37,198 nt of DNA. Origin: Lentisphaeria bacterium. GTDB lineage: Bacteria > Verrucomicrobiota > Lentisphaeria > Victivallales > Victivallaceae. The first letter of the stretch is position 1. Every line of letters starts with the position of its first letter. Below, piece after piece: positions 1 to 7,469 of the stretch. Below the pieces are notes generated by a model. It had not been told where the DNA came from. It ran no database searches and saw only the letters and a list, made by a program, of their open reading frames with translations. Location: contig JAFVUZ010000093.1 in assembly GCA_017502435.1 (NCBI GenBank), forward strand, positions 1-37,198. The letters run 5' to 3'. A program made the position numbers and the translations under genes.

Positions 1-293
1 CCCCTGATGTGGCTAATCCGGCGGAAGATTTGATTGCTCATTCCCTAAAAAAAGGGGAGGAGCAATCGAACATTCCGCCGAAAAAATAGCTAAACACTAC
101 ACAGCCGCCGACATTCACGCACCAGCGTAATATCGCACCGTGTCGTACCCGGCGCCTGGGTTTCGTCTTCGCTAAAGCTACGCCGTGATAAGGCAATCGG
201 CGTCACGCGTCAGCGTAATAGAAAGGCGGGTGGAACGCCGGGCGGCGTAAGCCCCCTTGTAATAAAAAATCAGTCTATGTTTAGTACACAGCC
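1..293 (+). mobile_element. MITE-like structured element, copy 1 (left end outside window)
   Basis: Non-coding. It matches the complete copy at 6139-6444 from the internal CCCCTGATGTGGC motif to the right terminal repeat, which ends TTTAGTACACAGCC at 293. It contains the long hairpin (19-80), the CACAGCCGCCGACATTC core and the GTAAGCCCCCTTG right sub-end. Relative to the middle copy it carries about 75 extra bases (roughly 158-236) with their own ACGCCG/CGGCGT inverted repeat. The left end and left target duplication lie outside the window; the right flank begins AATTAAAT. No transposase or credible reading frame is present, so it would have to be moved in trans. It fills the only stretch of about 300 bp without a gene here, 41 bp beyond the 3' end of the GGQ gene. 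Confidence 0.85.
19..80. repeat. Long imperfect hairpin inside element copy 1
   Basis: Arms pair as CGGCGGAA (19-26) with TTCCGCCG (73-80), TTTG with CGAA, ATTGCTC (33-39) with GAGCAAT (60-66), and CCCT with AGGG around an A-rich loop (47-52). The ATTGCTC/GAGCAAT segment is replaced by TTTCGTC/GACGAAA at the same place in the middle copy, so pairing is kept while sequence changes. Confidence 0.85.
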
Positions 294-333
294 AATTAAA
301 TTATATCATGTTTTTCTTATTTTACAAATTATC

Positions 334-792
334 TTACAATGTTTCAGACAGTTTTTTTTGTTGTACGAACTGCCACAATGCGGGGTCTTTGCGGAGAAGT
401 TTTTCGACTTGAGAACTGCTGAGACCAAGTTTCAAACCGCAATCTTTGAAAGAATAATTCACCTCCGCAAGCAAATCCAGCAAGTGAGCCAGAAACAGCG
501 GATATTTGCTGTTGGACGGAGCAGCAATTATCAGGACTTCATCCGTAAATGTCTCTCTTACATTCATTGCAAGTTTACGCCGCAATTTCTGCAAGGCCTT
601 GCTGCGGTTCAACTTCTGACTGCGTTCAGTGCAATCCTCCGCACTGATTTCAAACTGTTTCAATGTCACACGCACTGCGGATGATGTTTTATTTCTTTTC
701 TGTCCGCCGTTGCCGCTTCTTTTGAAAAAATCAAATTCAACGATCTGGCCGAGTTCTTCTTCTGAAAGCGTCAGTATTTCATCCCTTGTCAT
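334..792 (-). CDS. Peptide chain release factor-like protein (GGQ domain)
   Basis: A 152-aa stand-alone class I release-factor catalytic domain. The signature GNGGQKRNKTSSAVRV lies at about residues 27-42, with the GGQ tripeptide at 29-31; in this family it enters the ribosomal peptidyl-transferase centre and hydrolyses peptidyl-tRNA. The stop-codon recognition domains of RF1/RF2 are absent. This places it with the short ArfB/RF-H-like rescue or release-factor-like proteins, but the C-terminal part lacks the long lysine/arginine-rich tail typical of ArfB, so the exact role (ribosome rescue versus other ester hydrolysis) is open. It is the last gene of a minus-strand run, 7 bp after the DMT transporter gene. 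Confidence 0.85.
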   Translation of the reverse strand: MTRDEILTLSEEELGQIVEFDFFKRSGNGGQKRNKTSSAVRVTLKQFEISAEDCTERSQKLNRSKALQKLRRKLAMNVRETFTDEVLIIAAPSNSKYPLFLAHLLDLLAEVNYSFKDCGLKLGLSSSQVEKLLRKDPALWQFVQQKKLSETL

Positions 793-799
793 AATATCC

Positions 800-1660
800 T
801 CAACGGTTCAGCAATATCGCCGCAACAGCCAGTATGACGGTCGCATACCAGTAATATGTCCTTATTTCGCGAAAGACAAATACCGATGTCAGCGAGACAA
901 ACAAAAGCGATGTCACCCCCGGCAGAGCAAAAACAACCACCGCCGGTGCATTCATTATCAGCAGCTGGATACCGAAAGCACCTATTCCTCCGACAGCAGT
1001 AAATATTCCGCCCAGCCAGAAATATCTATTAATCTGCCACGTTTTGGACAGACTCAAATCCAGAACCGTCGGCAGCAGCATGAATAAATAAGTCACTGCC
1101 ATTATCTGATTGCCGAAAGCATCGAGCAAAGTTGCGGCAATATTGAGAAAGTAAGAACTTATCCCTACAAACAACATAATCACAACCAGCAGTATTCCGT
1201 AAAAAATCCCCGCCTCCTTTGATTCAAGTTTATGACCGCCGCCGGCAGCCTTGCCATTTCCTATCGATGCAGCCACTATCGCTCCGACAGTGGCAATAAC
1301 TGAAAAAATCTGACATACCGTCGGTTTTTCTCCACAGAAAAACCAGCAGTAAACCAGCACCGGCACAAATGCCAGCCCGACAGCACACCATGCAGGCGAC
1401 AGCGGACCTTTCTGCAGAGCCATACGCAGCAGTCTTATTGCCGCATACTGGGTCAGGCCGGAAACAATCCCCGCTCCCCAGCCCCCAAGCGGCATATCGT
1501 ACTGCCATTTGCCGAGCCAGCTGAACAGCACAATTCCGATTGCGTCAAGCAGCAATGCCGTCTGTATCGGAAAAACTTTTCCTTTCGACCCGATACGATA
1601 ACCAATACCGACAAAACCGGCAAAAATACCGGCAAGAATACCGAAAAAATACGCAGTCAA
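800..1660 (-). CDS. EamA/DMT-family membrane transporter
   Basis: Integral membrane protein of about ten hydrophobic segments with the two-fold repeat layout of the drug/metabolite transporter superfamily. Examples are the segment after the TTG start (TAYFFGILAGIFAGFVG) and the C-terminal YYWYATVILAVAAILLNR. The substrate cannot be read from sequence. The frame opens at an ATG at 1717, but that start would overlap pilT by 44 bp and add a charged, non-hydrophobic leader. A TTG at 1660 with GAGAGG (1670-1675) at good spacing places the first membrane helix at the N-terminus, so I prefer it (286 aa). It sits between pilT and the GGQ gene and is probably co-transcribed with both; no functional link is evident. 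Confidence 0.85.
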   Translation of the reverse strand: MTAYFFGILAGIFAGFVGIGYRIGSKGKVFPIQTALLLDAIGIVLFSWLGKWQYDMPLGGWGAGIVSGLTQYAAIRLLRMALQKGPLSPAWCAVGLAFVPVLVYCWFFCGEKPTVCQIFSVIATVGAIVAASIGNGKAAGGGHKLESKEAGIFYGILLVVIMLFVGISSYFLNIAATLLDAFGNQIMAVTYLFMLLPTVLDLSLSKTWQINRYFWLGGIFTAVGGIGAFGIQLLIMNAPAVVVFALPGVTSLLFVSLTSVFVFREIRTYYWYATVILAVAAILLNR

Positions 1661-1673
1661 AATATCAATCCTC

Positions 1674-2759
1674 TCAATCCTCAACCTGAACAAGTCCGTC
1701 TTTGACCAGATGTTCAAAAAGTTTCTTGTCAGTTGCCTTCATATACGCCTCTTTGGGCGAAATAAGTCCTTTATCCAGGAAACTCTGCAAAGTTCCATCC
1801 ATCGACTGCATACCTGCACCTTTATTTGATTCAATAATAGTACGGATGTTATTGATCTGTCCTTCGCGGATAGTATTGGGCAAACCATCTGTCCAGAGCA
1901 ATATTTCATGGCTGGCGATACGGCCGCCGCCTTCTTTTTTGCACAGAAGCTGAGAAACAACTCCCTGCAGACACGCGGCAAGCATGGTTCTGATCTGGGC
2001 CTGTTCATTTGCAGGAAACGCATCAATGATACGGTCGATGGTTTTGGGTGCATTATTGGTGTGCAGAGTACCGAAAACAAGCATACCCATTGTTGCACAA
2101 GTCAATCCCAGACGAATGGTATCAAGTTCACGCATCTCACCGATCAGCACAATATCCGGGTCGGAACGCATTGCACCACGCAGAGCCTGCGGGAATGACG
2201 GACTGTGAATACCGATTTCACGGTGAATGATGGTGCTTTTTTTATTCTGATGTACAAATTCGACCGGGTCTTCAATAGTAATTATATGCTTTGAATAATT
2301 ATCATTGATATAATCGATCATGGCGGCAAGCGTGGTGGATTTACCTGAACCTGTAGGGCCTGTTACCAGCACCAGACCGCCTTTGAAATTGCAGATACGT
2401 TTCAGAACTTCAGGCAGTTTCAAGTCTTCCAGAGTCAGGATTTTGCTGGGGATCTGACGCAGAACCGCCCCCATGCCCCAATAGTTGTAAAAATAATTAC
2501 AGCGAAAACGTGCCAACCCGGGGATTTCATGAGCAAAGTCAAGGTCATGTTTTTCCAGAAAATCCGTCCACCGCCATTCCGGGAAACAGATTTCTTTAAG
2601 CATAGATTCCATTTCTGCGGCATCAATGATATGATCGTTGGCGGGGCGGATCGCACCCTGCACACGGAATTTTGCGGGCATACCGACAGCGAGATGCAAG
2701 TCGGAACCTTTCTGCTCCAGCATCTGACGGAGAAGACTGTTAATACGGGGCTCTGCCAT
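1674..2759 (-). CDS. pilT: Type IV pilus retraction ATPase PilT
   Basis: A 361-aa secretion ATPase of the GspE/PilT superfamily. The N-terminal domain carries GSDLHLAVGMP (residues 18-28), the usual PilT/PilU opening. Walker A GPTGSGKST is at 134-142, the Asp box TIEDPVEF follows near 161, the Walker B-type segment DPDIVLIGEMRE is at about 200-211, and the His box TLHTNN at 231-236. PilT hexamers at the inner-membrane base depolymerise the pilus fibre and power retraction. Length and motif order are normal for the family; PilU is an alternative within the same family. No other pilus assembly genes (pilB, pilC, pilQ) are in the window. The gene follows the pyrophosphatase gene by 19 bp. Confidence 0.93.
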   Translation of the reverse strand: MAEPRINSLLRQMLEQKGSDLHLAVGMPAKFRVQGAIRPANDHIIDAAEMESMLKEICFPEWRWTDFLEKHDLDFAHEIPGLARFRCNYFYNYWGMGAVLRQIPSKILTLEDLKLPEVLKRICNFKGGLVLVTGPTGSGKSTTLAAMIDYINDNYSKHIITIEDPVEFVHQNKKSTIIHREIGIHSPSFPQALRGAMRSDPDIVLIGEMRELDTIRLGLTCATMGMLVFGTLHTNNAPKTIDRIIDAFPANEQAQIRTMLAACLQGVVSQLLCKKEGGGRIASHEILLWTDGLPNTIREGQINNIRTIIESNKGAGMQSMDGTLQSFLDKGLISPKEAYMKATDKKLFEHLVKDGLVQVED

Positions 2760-2778
2760 AATATCTCCTTTCTATATT

Positions 2779-4455
2779 TTATGCTAATGAATCCAATAAT
2801 CTCAAAATTTGCGGCAAAAGCTGTTTTTTGCGACTCAAAACACCGGGAAGGTCATACAGATTTTCGCCAAGTTTGCGGAAGGGCAGATTATCCAGTATCT
2901 CCTGTCTGCCGCTTGCCAGCAAAATAGAATTTTCCTGTTCAACATTTGTCACCAGCAGTCCGAAAAGATCAAGATTGCGTTTGACTGCAAAATCTTTTGC
3001 CGCCTCTTTCAACACCGTCTCCCGGTTGAAAAATTCGTCAAAACTGACCTCTTCGACCTGTGAAATAGTAAAGTTGAAACGCTCCAGATGGGTGAAATTT
3101 TTGGAGTCGGCAAGGAACAGTTTTTCAGGTTCATTTTTGGCAATAACTGAACCGATGGAGAATATTTCATGCATAAGCTCCTCGGATTTGACTCCGGTTA
3201 TTTTCTCCAGTTTCTCAAGCATACGGCGGTCTCGTTCACAACTTGTCGGCGAACGCAGCAGCAGAGTATCAGAAATAATCCCGCCCTGCATGATCCCGGC
3301 AATATTTTTGGGAATAGAGAAACGGCACATCTCAAACATTTCACCAATCAAAGTACAGGTACTGCCGACAATATCACAATTTATCTTTATCGGTGTATTC
3401 TGCGGCGGCATACCGAAGCGGTGATGATCCACAACTTCAATGACATTGACATCATTAACGCCCTCCACACTCTGTTCAAATTCATTATGATCGACCAGAA
3501 TCAGATGACAATTCTCTCCGCCCCTGCCGAAATCTGTACGGTTGAAACAGCCGCAAAGTTCACCATTGCGGTTGATCACCGGGAAAATATCATCCGAATC
3601 CGCCATGACGAGATGCTTTATATCTTTCAAACGGTCATCGGGACGGAAGCACTCGACATTATTTTTCATAAGTTCGCGGACAGGCGTGGAAAATTTGAGT
3701 CTGCGAACGACAGTTGCCGAATCAAGCGGAGTTTTGACTATGGAAATATTGCGTTCCTTTGCCACCTGCAGCACCAGCGGATCGACTTTTTTGGCTCCGG
3801 TAACAATGATGAGACGGGTTCCGAGATTTATCGCCTGCAAATGAATATCGGTACGGTCACCGACGATAATGGCAAGTGATTCAGGGTTGTTATAAGGAAC
3901 GTGTTCACGGAAACTTTCAACATTCATCGCCGCAACGTAAACAGAGAACTGCTGTTCCACCCCGCTGTCAAACAAACTTACGGCTTCGCCTTCAAGAACT
4001 TTGACAATCAAATCAAGAGAAGAATAAACATTTCTGCCCGTCATACCGCTTGAATCTTCACCTCCGGTATGCAGAATGGAACCGAGCATGGAAAAAAGCG
4101 AAAGCATTCCCCTGTAACGTTTTTTTCTGTCCACCACCGGAATACGGGAAATAAGCAGGTTGTTGAGTTTGGCAAGAGCAAAAAAAAGTGCCTCATTTTC
4201 ATTGACCGAAAATGTCTCCTCCATCATAATATCTCTGACCCGCGGATAAACATCGCTTTTGAGAACCGGCAGCGGCACGTTAAACTTGCGGAATAAATAT
4301 TCTGTACGCTCGCCGACCATACCGCAGCGGCACGGAGTGACATTACGCACATTCATACGGCGTTTAAATTCAGCCAATGCACAACTGGCACTGACACTGT
4401 CTGTATCGGGATTTTTGTGCCCGATTATAATAGTTTGTATCTGTTCTTTTTTCAT
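2779..4455 (-). CDS. ppaC: Manganese-dependent (family II) inorganic pyrophosphatase with CBS-DRTGG-CBS insert
   Basis: 558 aa. The DHH phosphoesterase core is split: GHKNPDTDS at residues 12-20 and, after a long insertion, VDHNEFEQS (321-329) and VVDHHRFG (341-348), followed by the DHHA2 half ending in SRKKQLLPQ near 535. These Asp/His residues bind the Mn2+ pair that hydrolyses PPi to phosphate. The insert (about 65-310) reads as a CBS motif, a DRTGG-like domain (SLAIIVGDRTDIHLQA and following) and a second CBS motif. In characterised CBS-PPases such inserts bind adenine nucleotides and tune activity. Cytoplasmic; drives biosynthetic reactions that release PPi. Likely first gene of the run pyrophosphatase, pilT, DMT, GGQ protein. 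Confidence 0.93.
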   Translation of the reverse strand: MKKEQIQTIIIGHKNPDTDSVSASCALAEFKRRMNVRNVTPCRCGMVGERTEYLFRKFNVPLPVLKSDVYPRVRDIMMEETFSVNENEALFFALAKLNNLLISRIPVVDRKKRYRGMLSLFSMLGSILHTGGEDSSGMTGRNVYSSLDLIVKVLEGEAVSLFDSGVEQQFSVYVAAMNVESFREHVPYNNPESLAIIVGDRTDIHLQAINLGTRLIIVTGAKKVDPLVLQVAKERNISIVKTPLDSATVVRRLKFSTPVRELMKNNVECFRPDDRLKDIKHLVMADSDDIFPVINRNGELCGCFNRTDFGRGGENCHLILVDHNEFEQSVEGVNDVNVIEVVDHHRFGMPPQNTPIKINCDIVGSTCTLIGEMFEMCRFSIPKNIAGIMQGGIISDTLLLRSPTSCERDRRMLEKLEKITGVKSEELMHEIFSIGSVIAKNEPEKLFLADSKNFTHLERFNFTISQVEEVSFDEFFNRETVLKEAAKDFAVKRNLDLFGLLVTNVEQENSILLASGRQEILDNLPFRKLGENLYDLPGVLSRKKQLLPQILRLLDSLA

Positions 4456-4526
4456 AATATATAGAATTTACCACAAAAAGATATAATTGCAAGAAAAAAA
4501 TATAAACATTTGACAAAAAAGCAAAA

Positions 4527-5126
4527 TCAAACTGTACTTTCTGCAAAACTGATTTTGCCGTTGCTCAATTCGACCAGAGTTTTTTTGAGTGCCTCCGCAT
4601 TGACTGCAGGCAGTTCCCCGATAATATTGATACTGCTGCCGAACTCTTCCGAAATAACCGAAAAGCCCGCCTCTGCAAGTTTGCGTTTCACCGATTCATA
4701 CAACGGATAAGTGACAATAAAAGCAAGTCTGCTCATCTCAACAAGTTCAACCGTTTCAACTCCCTCAAGTGCCGCCTGTGCCGCCTCAGTATAAGCATGA
4801 ACCAGTCCCCCGGTACCGAGTTTCGTGCCTCCGAACCAGCGGGCAACTGTTATCATGAAATTTGTAATGCCGCTGCCTTTGAGAACTGCCAGCACCGGAC
4901 GCCCCGCTGTTCCCGAGGGCTCTCCGTCATCGGAACAGCCGAGAATATTCTGCTGAGGTCCGACTGCAAAAGCATAAACTATATGACCGCCGTTATCATA
5001 ATTCTGTTTGCGGTACTGCCATTTGGCTTTTGCGTCCTCCGCACTTTCCACGGGAAATGCTTCACCGAGAAAGCGTGAATTTTTGGCCCATGTTTCGGCT
5101 TGTGTACTGTTTTTGAGAATGAGCAT
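4527..5126 (-). CDS. yigZ: YigZ/IMPACT family protein
   Basis: 199 aa starting MLILKNSTQ. The conserved UPF0029 block is plain: DDGEPSGTAGRP (about 67-78) and ITVARWFGGTKLGTGGLVHAY, followed by a short C-terminal DUF1949-like ferredoxin-fold domain. The frame is open far upstream, but that part overlaps the neighbouring transporter gene out of frame. The chosen ATG at 5126 overlaps the transporter stop as TAATG, which suggests translational coupling. Bacterial YigZ resembles the eukaryotic translation regulator IMPACT; its biochemical role is not settled. No link to the transporter is known. Confidence 0.92.
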   Translation of the reverse strand: MLILKNSTQAETWAKNSRFLGEAFPVESAEDAKAKWQYRKQNYDNGGHIVYAFAVGPQQNILGCSDDGEPSGTAGRPVLAVLKGSGITNFMITVARWFGGTKLGTGGLVHAYTEAAQAALEGVETVELVEMSRLAFIVTYPLYESVKRKLAEAGFSVISEEFGSSINIIGELPAVNAEALKKTLVELSNGKISFAESTV

Positions 5127-6046
5127 TATTTTATTACACAGATTACAAGTCCCGCCATGATCATAATCAAAGCGACCCAGCGGGTGCGGGTGATTTTTTC
5201 TTTCAGAATATACCAGCCGAGAAATGCACTCAAAGGCAGACTCAACTGACGGAACGCCTGGACAAAACTTACATTCGTAACCTGACTCATCGCCAGAAGC
5301 ACCAGCAAATATGCCCCAGCCGCAAAAACTCCCGCAAGATACGGATGATATGATTTGGCAAGCGAAACAAAAGTTTCTCTGTCTTTTTTGACCCACATTG
5401 TCAGAAATGCCAGACCGAGAAGTGATATTGTCGCAGATATTTCACGCATACATGAATAGGTTCCTGCAGCAAGAAATTTATTCGTTCCTTCTGCAAACTC
5501 CATCATCGCTTTGATGCCGAAACCGTCAGCAATAGTATAACCGGTCGTTCCGAATGCCGCCAGCAGAATACCCGGCAATGCTTTACGCACAAATGCCGCT
5601 TTCTCTTTCACGCTCATACTGTGTTTGCTGTTGGAAAATGCCATCACCATACAGCCGCCGAAAATAATCAGCATACCGCACCATGTCAGCACTCCCAGAG
5701 TTTTGCCCCAGCCGAAAACCGAAGTCATAATCAAAGTGAAAAATACCGGCAACGCCCTCGCCATCGGATATGCCAATGAAATATCAGAATATTTATAGGC
5801 ATACATCAAACCTATATCGCACAAAACTCCGAACAATCCGCCGTAAACTGCATATTTGAATACACTCAACGGAACTTTGAACAGCAGCCCCGAACTCAAT
5901 GCAATGGGTAATACCACGCAAAAAATCGAAAATGAAAATATCCCGAAGAACGCAAATGACGGCCTGCCGCTACTTTTACTCAAAAAATGCCACAAACTGT
6001 GCATGGCAATCGATAACACAATCAATATAAAAGCAAAAAATGTCAT
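5126..6046 (-). CDS. EamA/DMT-family membrane transporter
   Basis: 306 aa, about ten transmembrane helices, with the two EamA repeats. Typical features are YSDISLAYPMARALPVFF in the first repeat and FVQAFRQLSLPLSAFLGWYILKEK in the second, the latter being the usual GW.iLkE end of the family. The frame extends to 6127, but the ATG at 6046 has AAGGGA just upstream and starts directly with the first membrane helix (MTFFAFILIVLSIAMH), so I take it. It overlaps yigZ by one base. The 92 bp upstream ends at the left end of a MITE-like element. The substrate is unknown; it is only distantly similar to the DMT protein at 800-1660. Confidence 0.88.
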   Translation of the reverse strand: MTFFAFILIVLSIAMHSLWHFLSKSSGRPSFAFFGIFSFSIFCVVLPIALSSGLLFKVPLSVFKYAVYGGLFGVLCDIGLMYAYKYSDISLAYPMARALPVFFTLIMTSVFGWGKTLGVLTWCGMLIIFGGCMVMAFSNSKHSMSVKEKAAFVRKALPGILLAAFGTTGYTIADGFGIKAMMEFAEGTNKFLAAGTYSCMREISATISLLGLAFLTMWVKKDRETFVSLAKSYHPYLAGVFAAGAYLLVLLAMSQVTNVSFVQAFRQLSLPLSAFLGWYILKEKITRTRWVALIMIMAGLVICVIK

Positions 6047-6186
6047 AACGGATTCCCTTGTGAAAAAATTACTGCAGACAGATACACTTAATATATCACA
6101 AAATCCGCCTTTTGCAAATAATAACAATTATATTTTTTGGCTCTGTACTAAACGTAGACTGATAATAAAAAAATTTGAGGGGGTTC

Positions 6187-6227
6187 GGGGGTATAGTGAG
6201 TTGCGACAGCAACGAACGGCATACCCC
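6187..6227. repeat. Nested stem-loop near the left end of element copy 2
   Basis: Outer stem GGGGTAT with ATACCCC (6221-6227), inner stem GTTGC (6200-6204), loop GACA, GCAAC (6209-6213). The same sequence is present in copy 3, so this part is sequence-conserved, unlike the long hairpin. Confidence 0.75.
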
Positions 6228-6241
6228 TGATGTGGCTAATC

Positions 6242-6303
6242 CGGCGGAAGATTTGTTTCGTCATTCCGCAAAAAAGCGGGAGGACGAAACGAACATTTCG
6301 CCG
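6242..6303. repeat. Long imperfect hairpin inside element copy 2
   Basis: CGGCGGAA (6242-6249) pairs with TTTCGCCG (6296-6303, one G-T), TTTG with CGAA, TTTCGTC (6256-6262) with GACGAAA (6283-6289), and CCGC with GCGG around an A loop. Compared with copy 1, both arms have changed together. Confidence 0.85.
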
Positions 6304-6464
6304 AAAAACAGCTAAACATCACACAGCCGCCGACATTCACGCACCAGCGTAATATCGCACCGGGTCGTACCCGGCGCCGGGGATACAAGGGGGCGGCGTA
6401 AGCCCCCTTGTAATAAAAAATCAGTCTATGTTTAGTACACAGCCTATTTTTTATGCAGGAGATG

Positions 6465-7238
6465 TCAAATTTTCCTTTTGGGAACAAACAATGAAAAAAG
6501 CAGAACTGTCAAAAAAGATATAATTAAAATACCGCCCATCTGACGCAATGCAAAGGTAAAAAATTTCATAATTCCGCTCACCAGCACGTCATGCAGCCCT
6601 GCCCACCAGCCGAAAAGCAGTTCAAATATTACCACCAGCAGCATCAAATACAAAAAACCACGCCACGCCCCTTTCAGGTCCGGCGGGCTGAGGGTAATAT
6701 GTGAGGCAACTGTAAAAAACAGATAAAGCCAGAGCCATGTCTGCCATCTTTTCCAGAAATATGCAGAAAAAATAACATTCATAAAAACTTCCTTTGATGC
6801 GTCATTCTCCAAATCCACACGCCATGCACTCTCCGGCAGCAGCAGCATTGACAGCAGCCACAGCACAAACATTCCGCCCCACAACGGACCTGTTCCGATA
6901 AAAAAATTACCCACTTGCTGATAAAGATTTTTTGTATAATATTGATGCGTCACATAACCGAGAGTTCCGTCATTTTCCGGAGAAAAAAACTGTATTTTCA
7001 TAATCTTATGCCCGAAAATCAGACAGAAAAACGCATGGCTCAATTCATGCACCATCACCCCCGGTGCAGTGATGTATATATAGGCTTTGTATCCAAATAT
7101 CCGCCCCATACGATCATAAATCATATTAGAGAGAAAATGCATCAGAAATCCCAGAAACAAAAACGGAACCAGCAGAACCAGAAACATTCCGCTCAGCAAC
7201 GCCACTCTCAACAAGTATTCCAGAATAAACATACACAC
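6465..7238 (-). CDS. M50-like membrane metallopeptidase family protein
   Basis: 257 aa with five to six hydrophobic segments. The motif VMVHELSHAFFCLIFGHKI (HExxH at residues 64-68) lies in a membrane-proximal segment, as in site-2-protease-like M50 zinc enzymes, which use the two histidines and the glutamate for catalysis. A second conserved-looking segment, ITLSPPDLKGAW (about 185-196), sits where this family places a third metal-ligand Asp. GTGPLWGG lies between. No PDZ domain is present, so it is not a canonical RseP. Substrate unknown. Its stop codon is about 20 bp from the right end of the complete MITE-like element; TACACACC follows the start-side intergenic region. It appears monocistronic. 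Confidence 0.75.
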   Translation of the reverse strand: MCMFILEYLLRVALLSGMFLVLLVPFLFLGFLMHFLSNMIYDRMGRIFGYKAYIYITAPGVMVHELSHAFFCLIFGHKIMKIQFFSPENDGTLGYVTHQYYTKNLYQQVGNFFIGTGPLWGGMFVLWLLSMLLLPESAWRVDLENDASKEVFMNVIFSAYFWKRWQTWLWLYLFFTVASHITLSPPDLKGAWRGFLYLMLLVVIFELLFGWWAGLHDVLVSGIMKFFTFALRQMGGILIISFLTVLLFSLFVPKRKI

Positions 7239-7345
7239 CTCTGCTGAATATCAATTAACCTTATAAAGCAAAAACAGCAATCCCTGAAAAAAATAAACCT
7301 CTTAATATATTGTCAAATAACTCTTTTTGCAAACAGAATAATATA

Positions 7346-7379
7346 AAAATACGCTTTTGATTTTTCAAAAGCGTATTTT
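7346..7379 (-). terminator. Perfect 15-bp hairpin, probable terminator downstream of the methyltransferase gene
   Basis: AAAATACGCTTTTGA (7346-7360), loop TTTT, then the exact complement (7365-7379). Read on the minus strand it is followed by TTATATTATT, a weak U-rich tail. It lies 91-124 bp beyond the methyltransferase stop. Confidence 0.5.
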
Positions 7380-7411
7380 GACAAGAGTTTTTAAGGAGGG
7401 GTGGAGGGGTT

Positions 7412-7462
7412 CGGGGAGGCGGAGAGGAATTTTTTTGCAAAAAAATCCTCTCCGCCTCCCCG
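7412..7462. repeat. Very long GC-rich hairpin (24 bp, one bulge)
   Basis: CGGGGAGGCGGAGAGGA (7412-7428) pairs perfectly with TCCTCTCCGCCTCCCCG (7446-7462); inside, TTTTTTT pairs with AAAAAAA around a GC loop, with a single bulged A. It starts 8 bp beyond the stop codon of the methyltransferase gene and may help terminate that transcript. The preceding GAGGGGTTCGGGG resembles GAGGGGGTTCGGGGG in the MITE-like elements, so it may be a remnant of a related repeat. Confidence 0.7.
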
Positions 7463-7469
7463 AAAAAAT

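Larger units (their letters stand above)
6139..6444 (+). mobile_element. MITE-like structured element, copy 2 (complete, 306 bp, 8-bp target duplication)
   Basis: Ends are imperfect inverted repeats of about 25 bp: left GGCTCTGTACTAAACG and onward, right ending TTTAGTACACAGCC, whose complement reads GGCTGTGTACTAAACA. They differ at about 2 of 25 positions. TATTTTTT flanks both ends (6131-6138 and 6445-6452), a perfect 8-bp target duplication. Inside: GGGGTAT/ATACCCC around a GTTGC-GACA-GCAAC stem-loop (6187-6227), the long hairpin 6242-6303, CCGGGT-CGT-ACCCGG, and an 11-bp stem of TACAAGGGGGC with GCCCCCTTGTA next to the right end. No credible coding capacity. TIR style and the 8-bp duplication are compatible with mobilisation by an IS1595-type transposase, but no such gene is in the window (inference). 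It lies between the promoter side of a DMT gene and the 3' end of the M50-like gene. Confidence 0.92.

Noticed and set aside
1..293. CRISPR array or tRNA gene in the palindromic repeats
   Set aside because: The repeats are dispersed by kilobases with TIRs and a target duplication, with no regular spacers, and the stem-loops do not form a cloverleaf with tRNA consensus bases.
277..684. 135-codon plus-strand frame near the left end
   Set aside because: Opposite to the GGQ protein gene, begins inside the element end, and shows no recognisable motifs.
4527..5396. Longer (289-residue) version of the YigZ protein
   Set aside because: The extra N-terminal part overlaps the transporter gene out of frame and has no conserved motif; the start at 5126 fits the family and the TAATG junction.
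6236..6487. 83-codon minus-strand frame across the complete element
   Set aside because: It spans element and flank, contains many Cys/Arg/Pro residues from hairpin sequence, and is not kept in the other copies.
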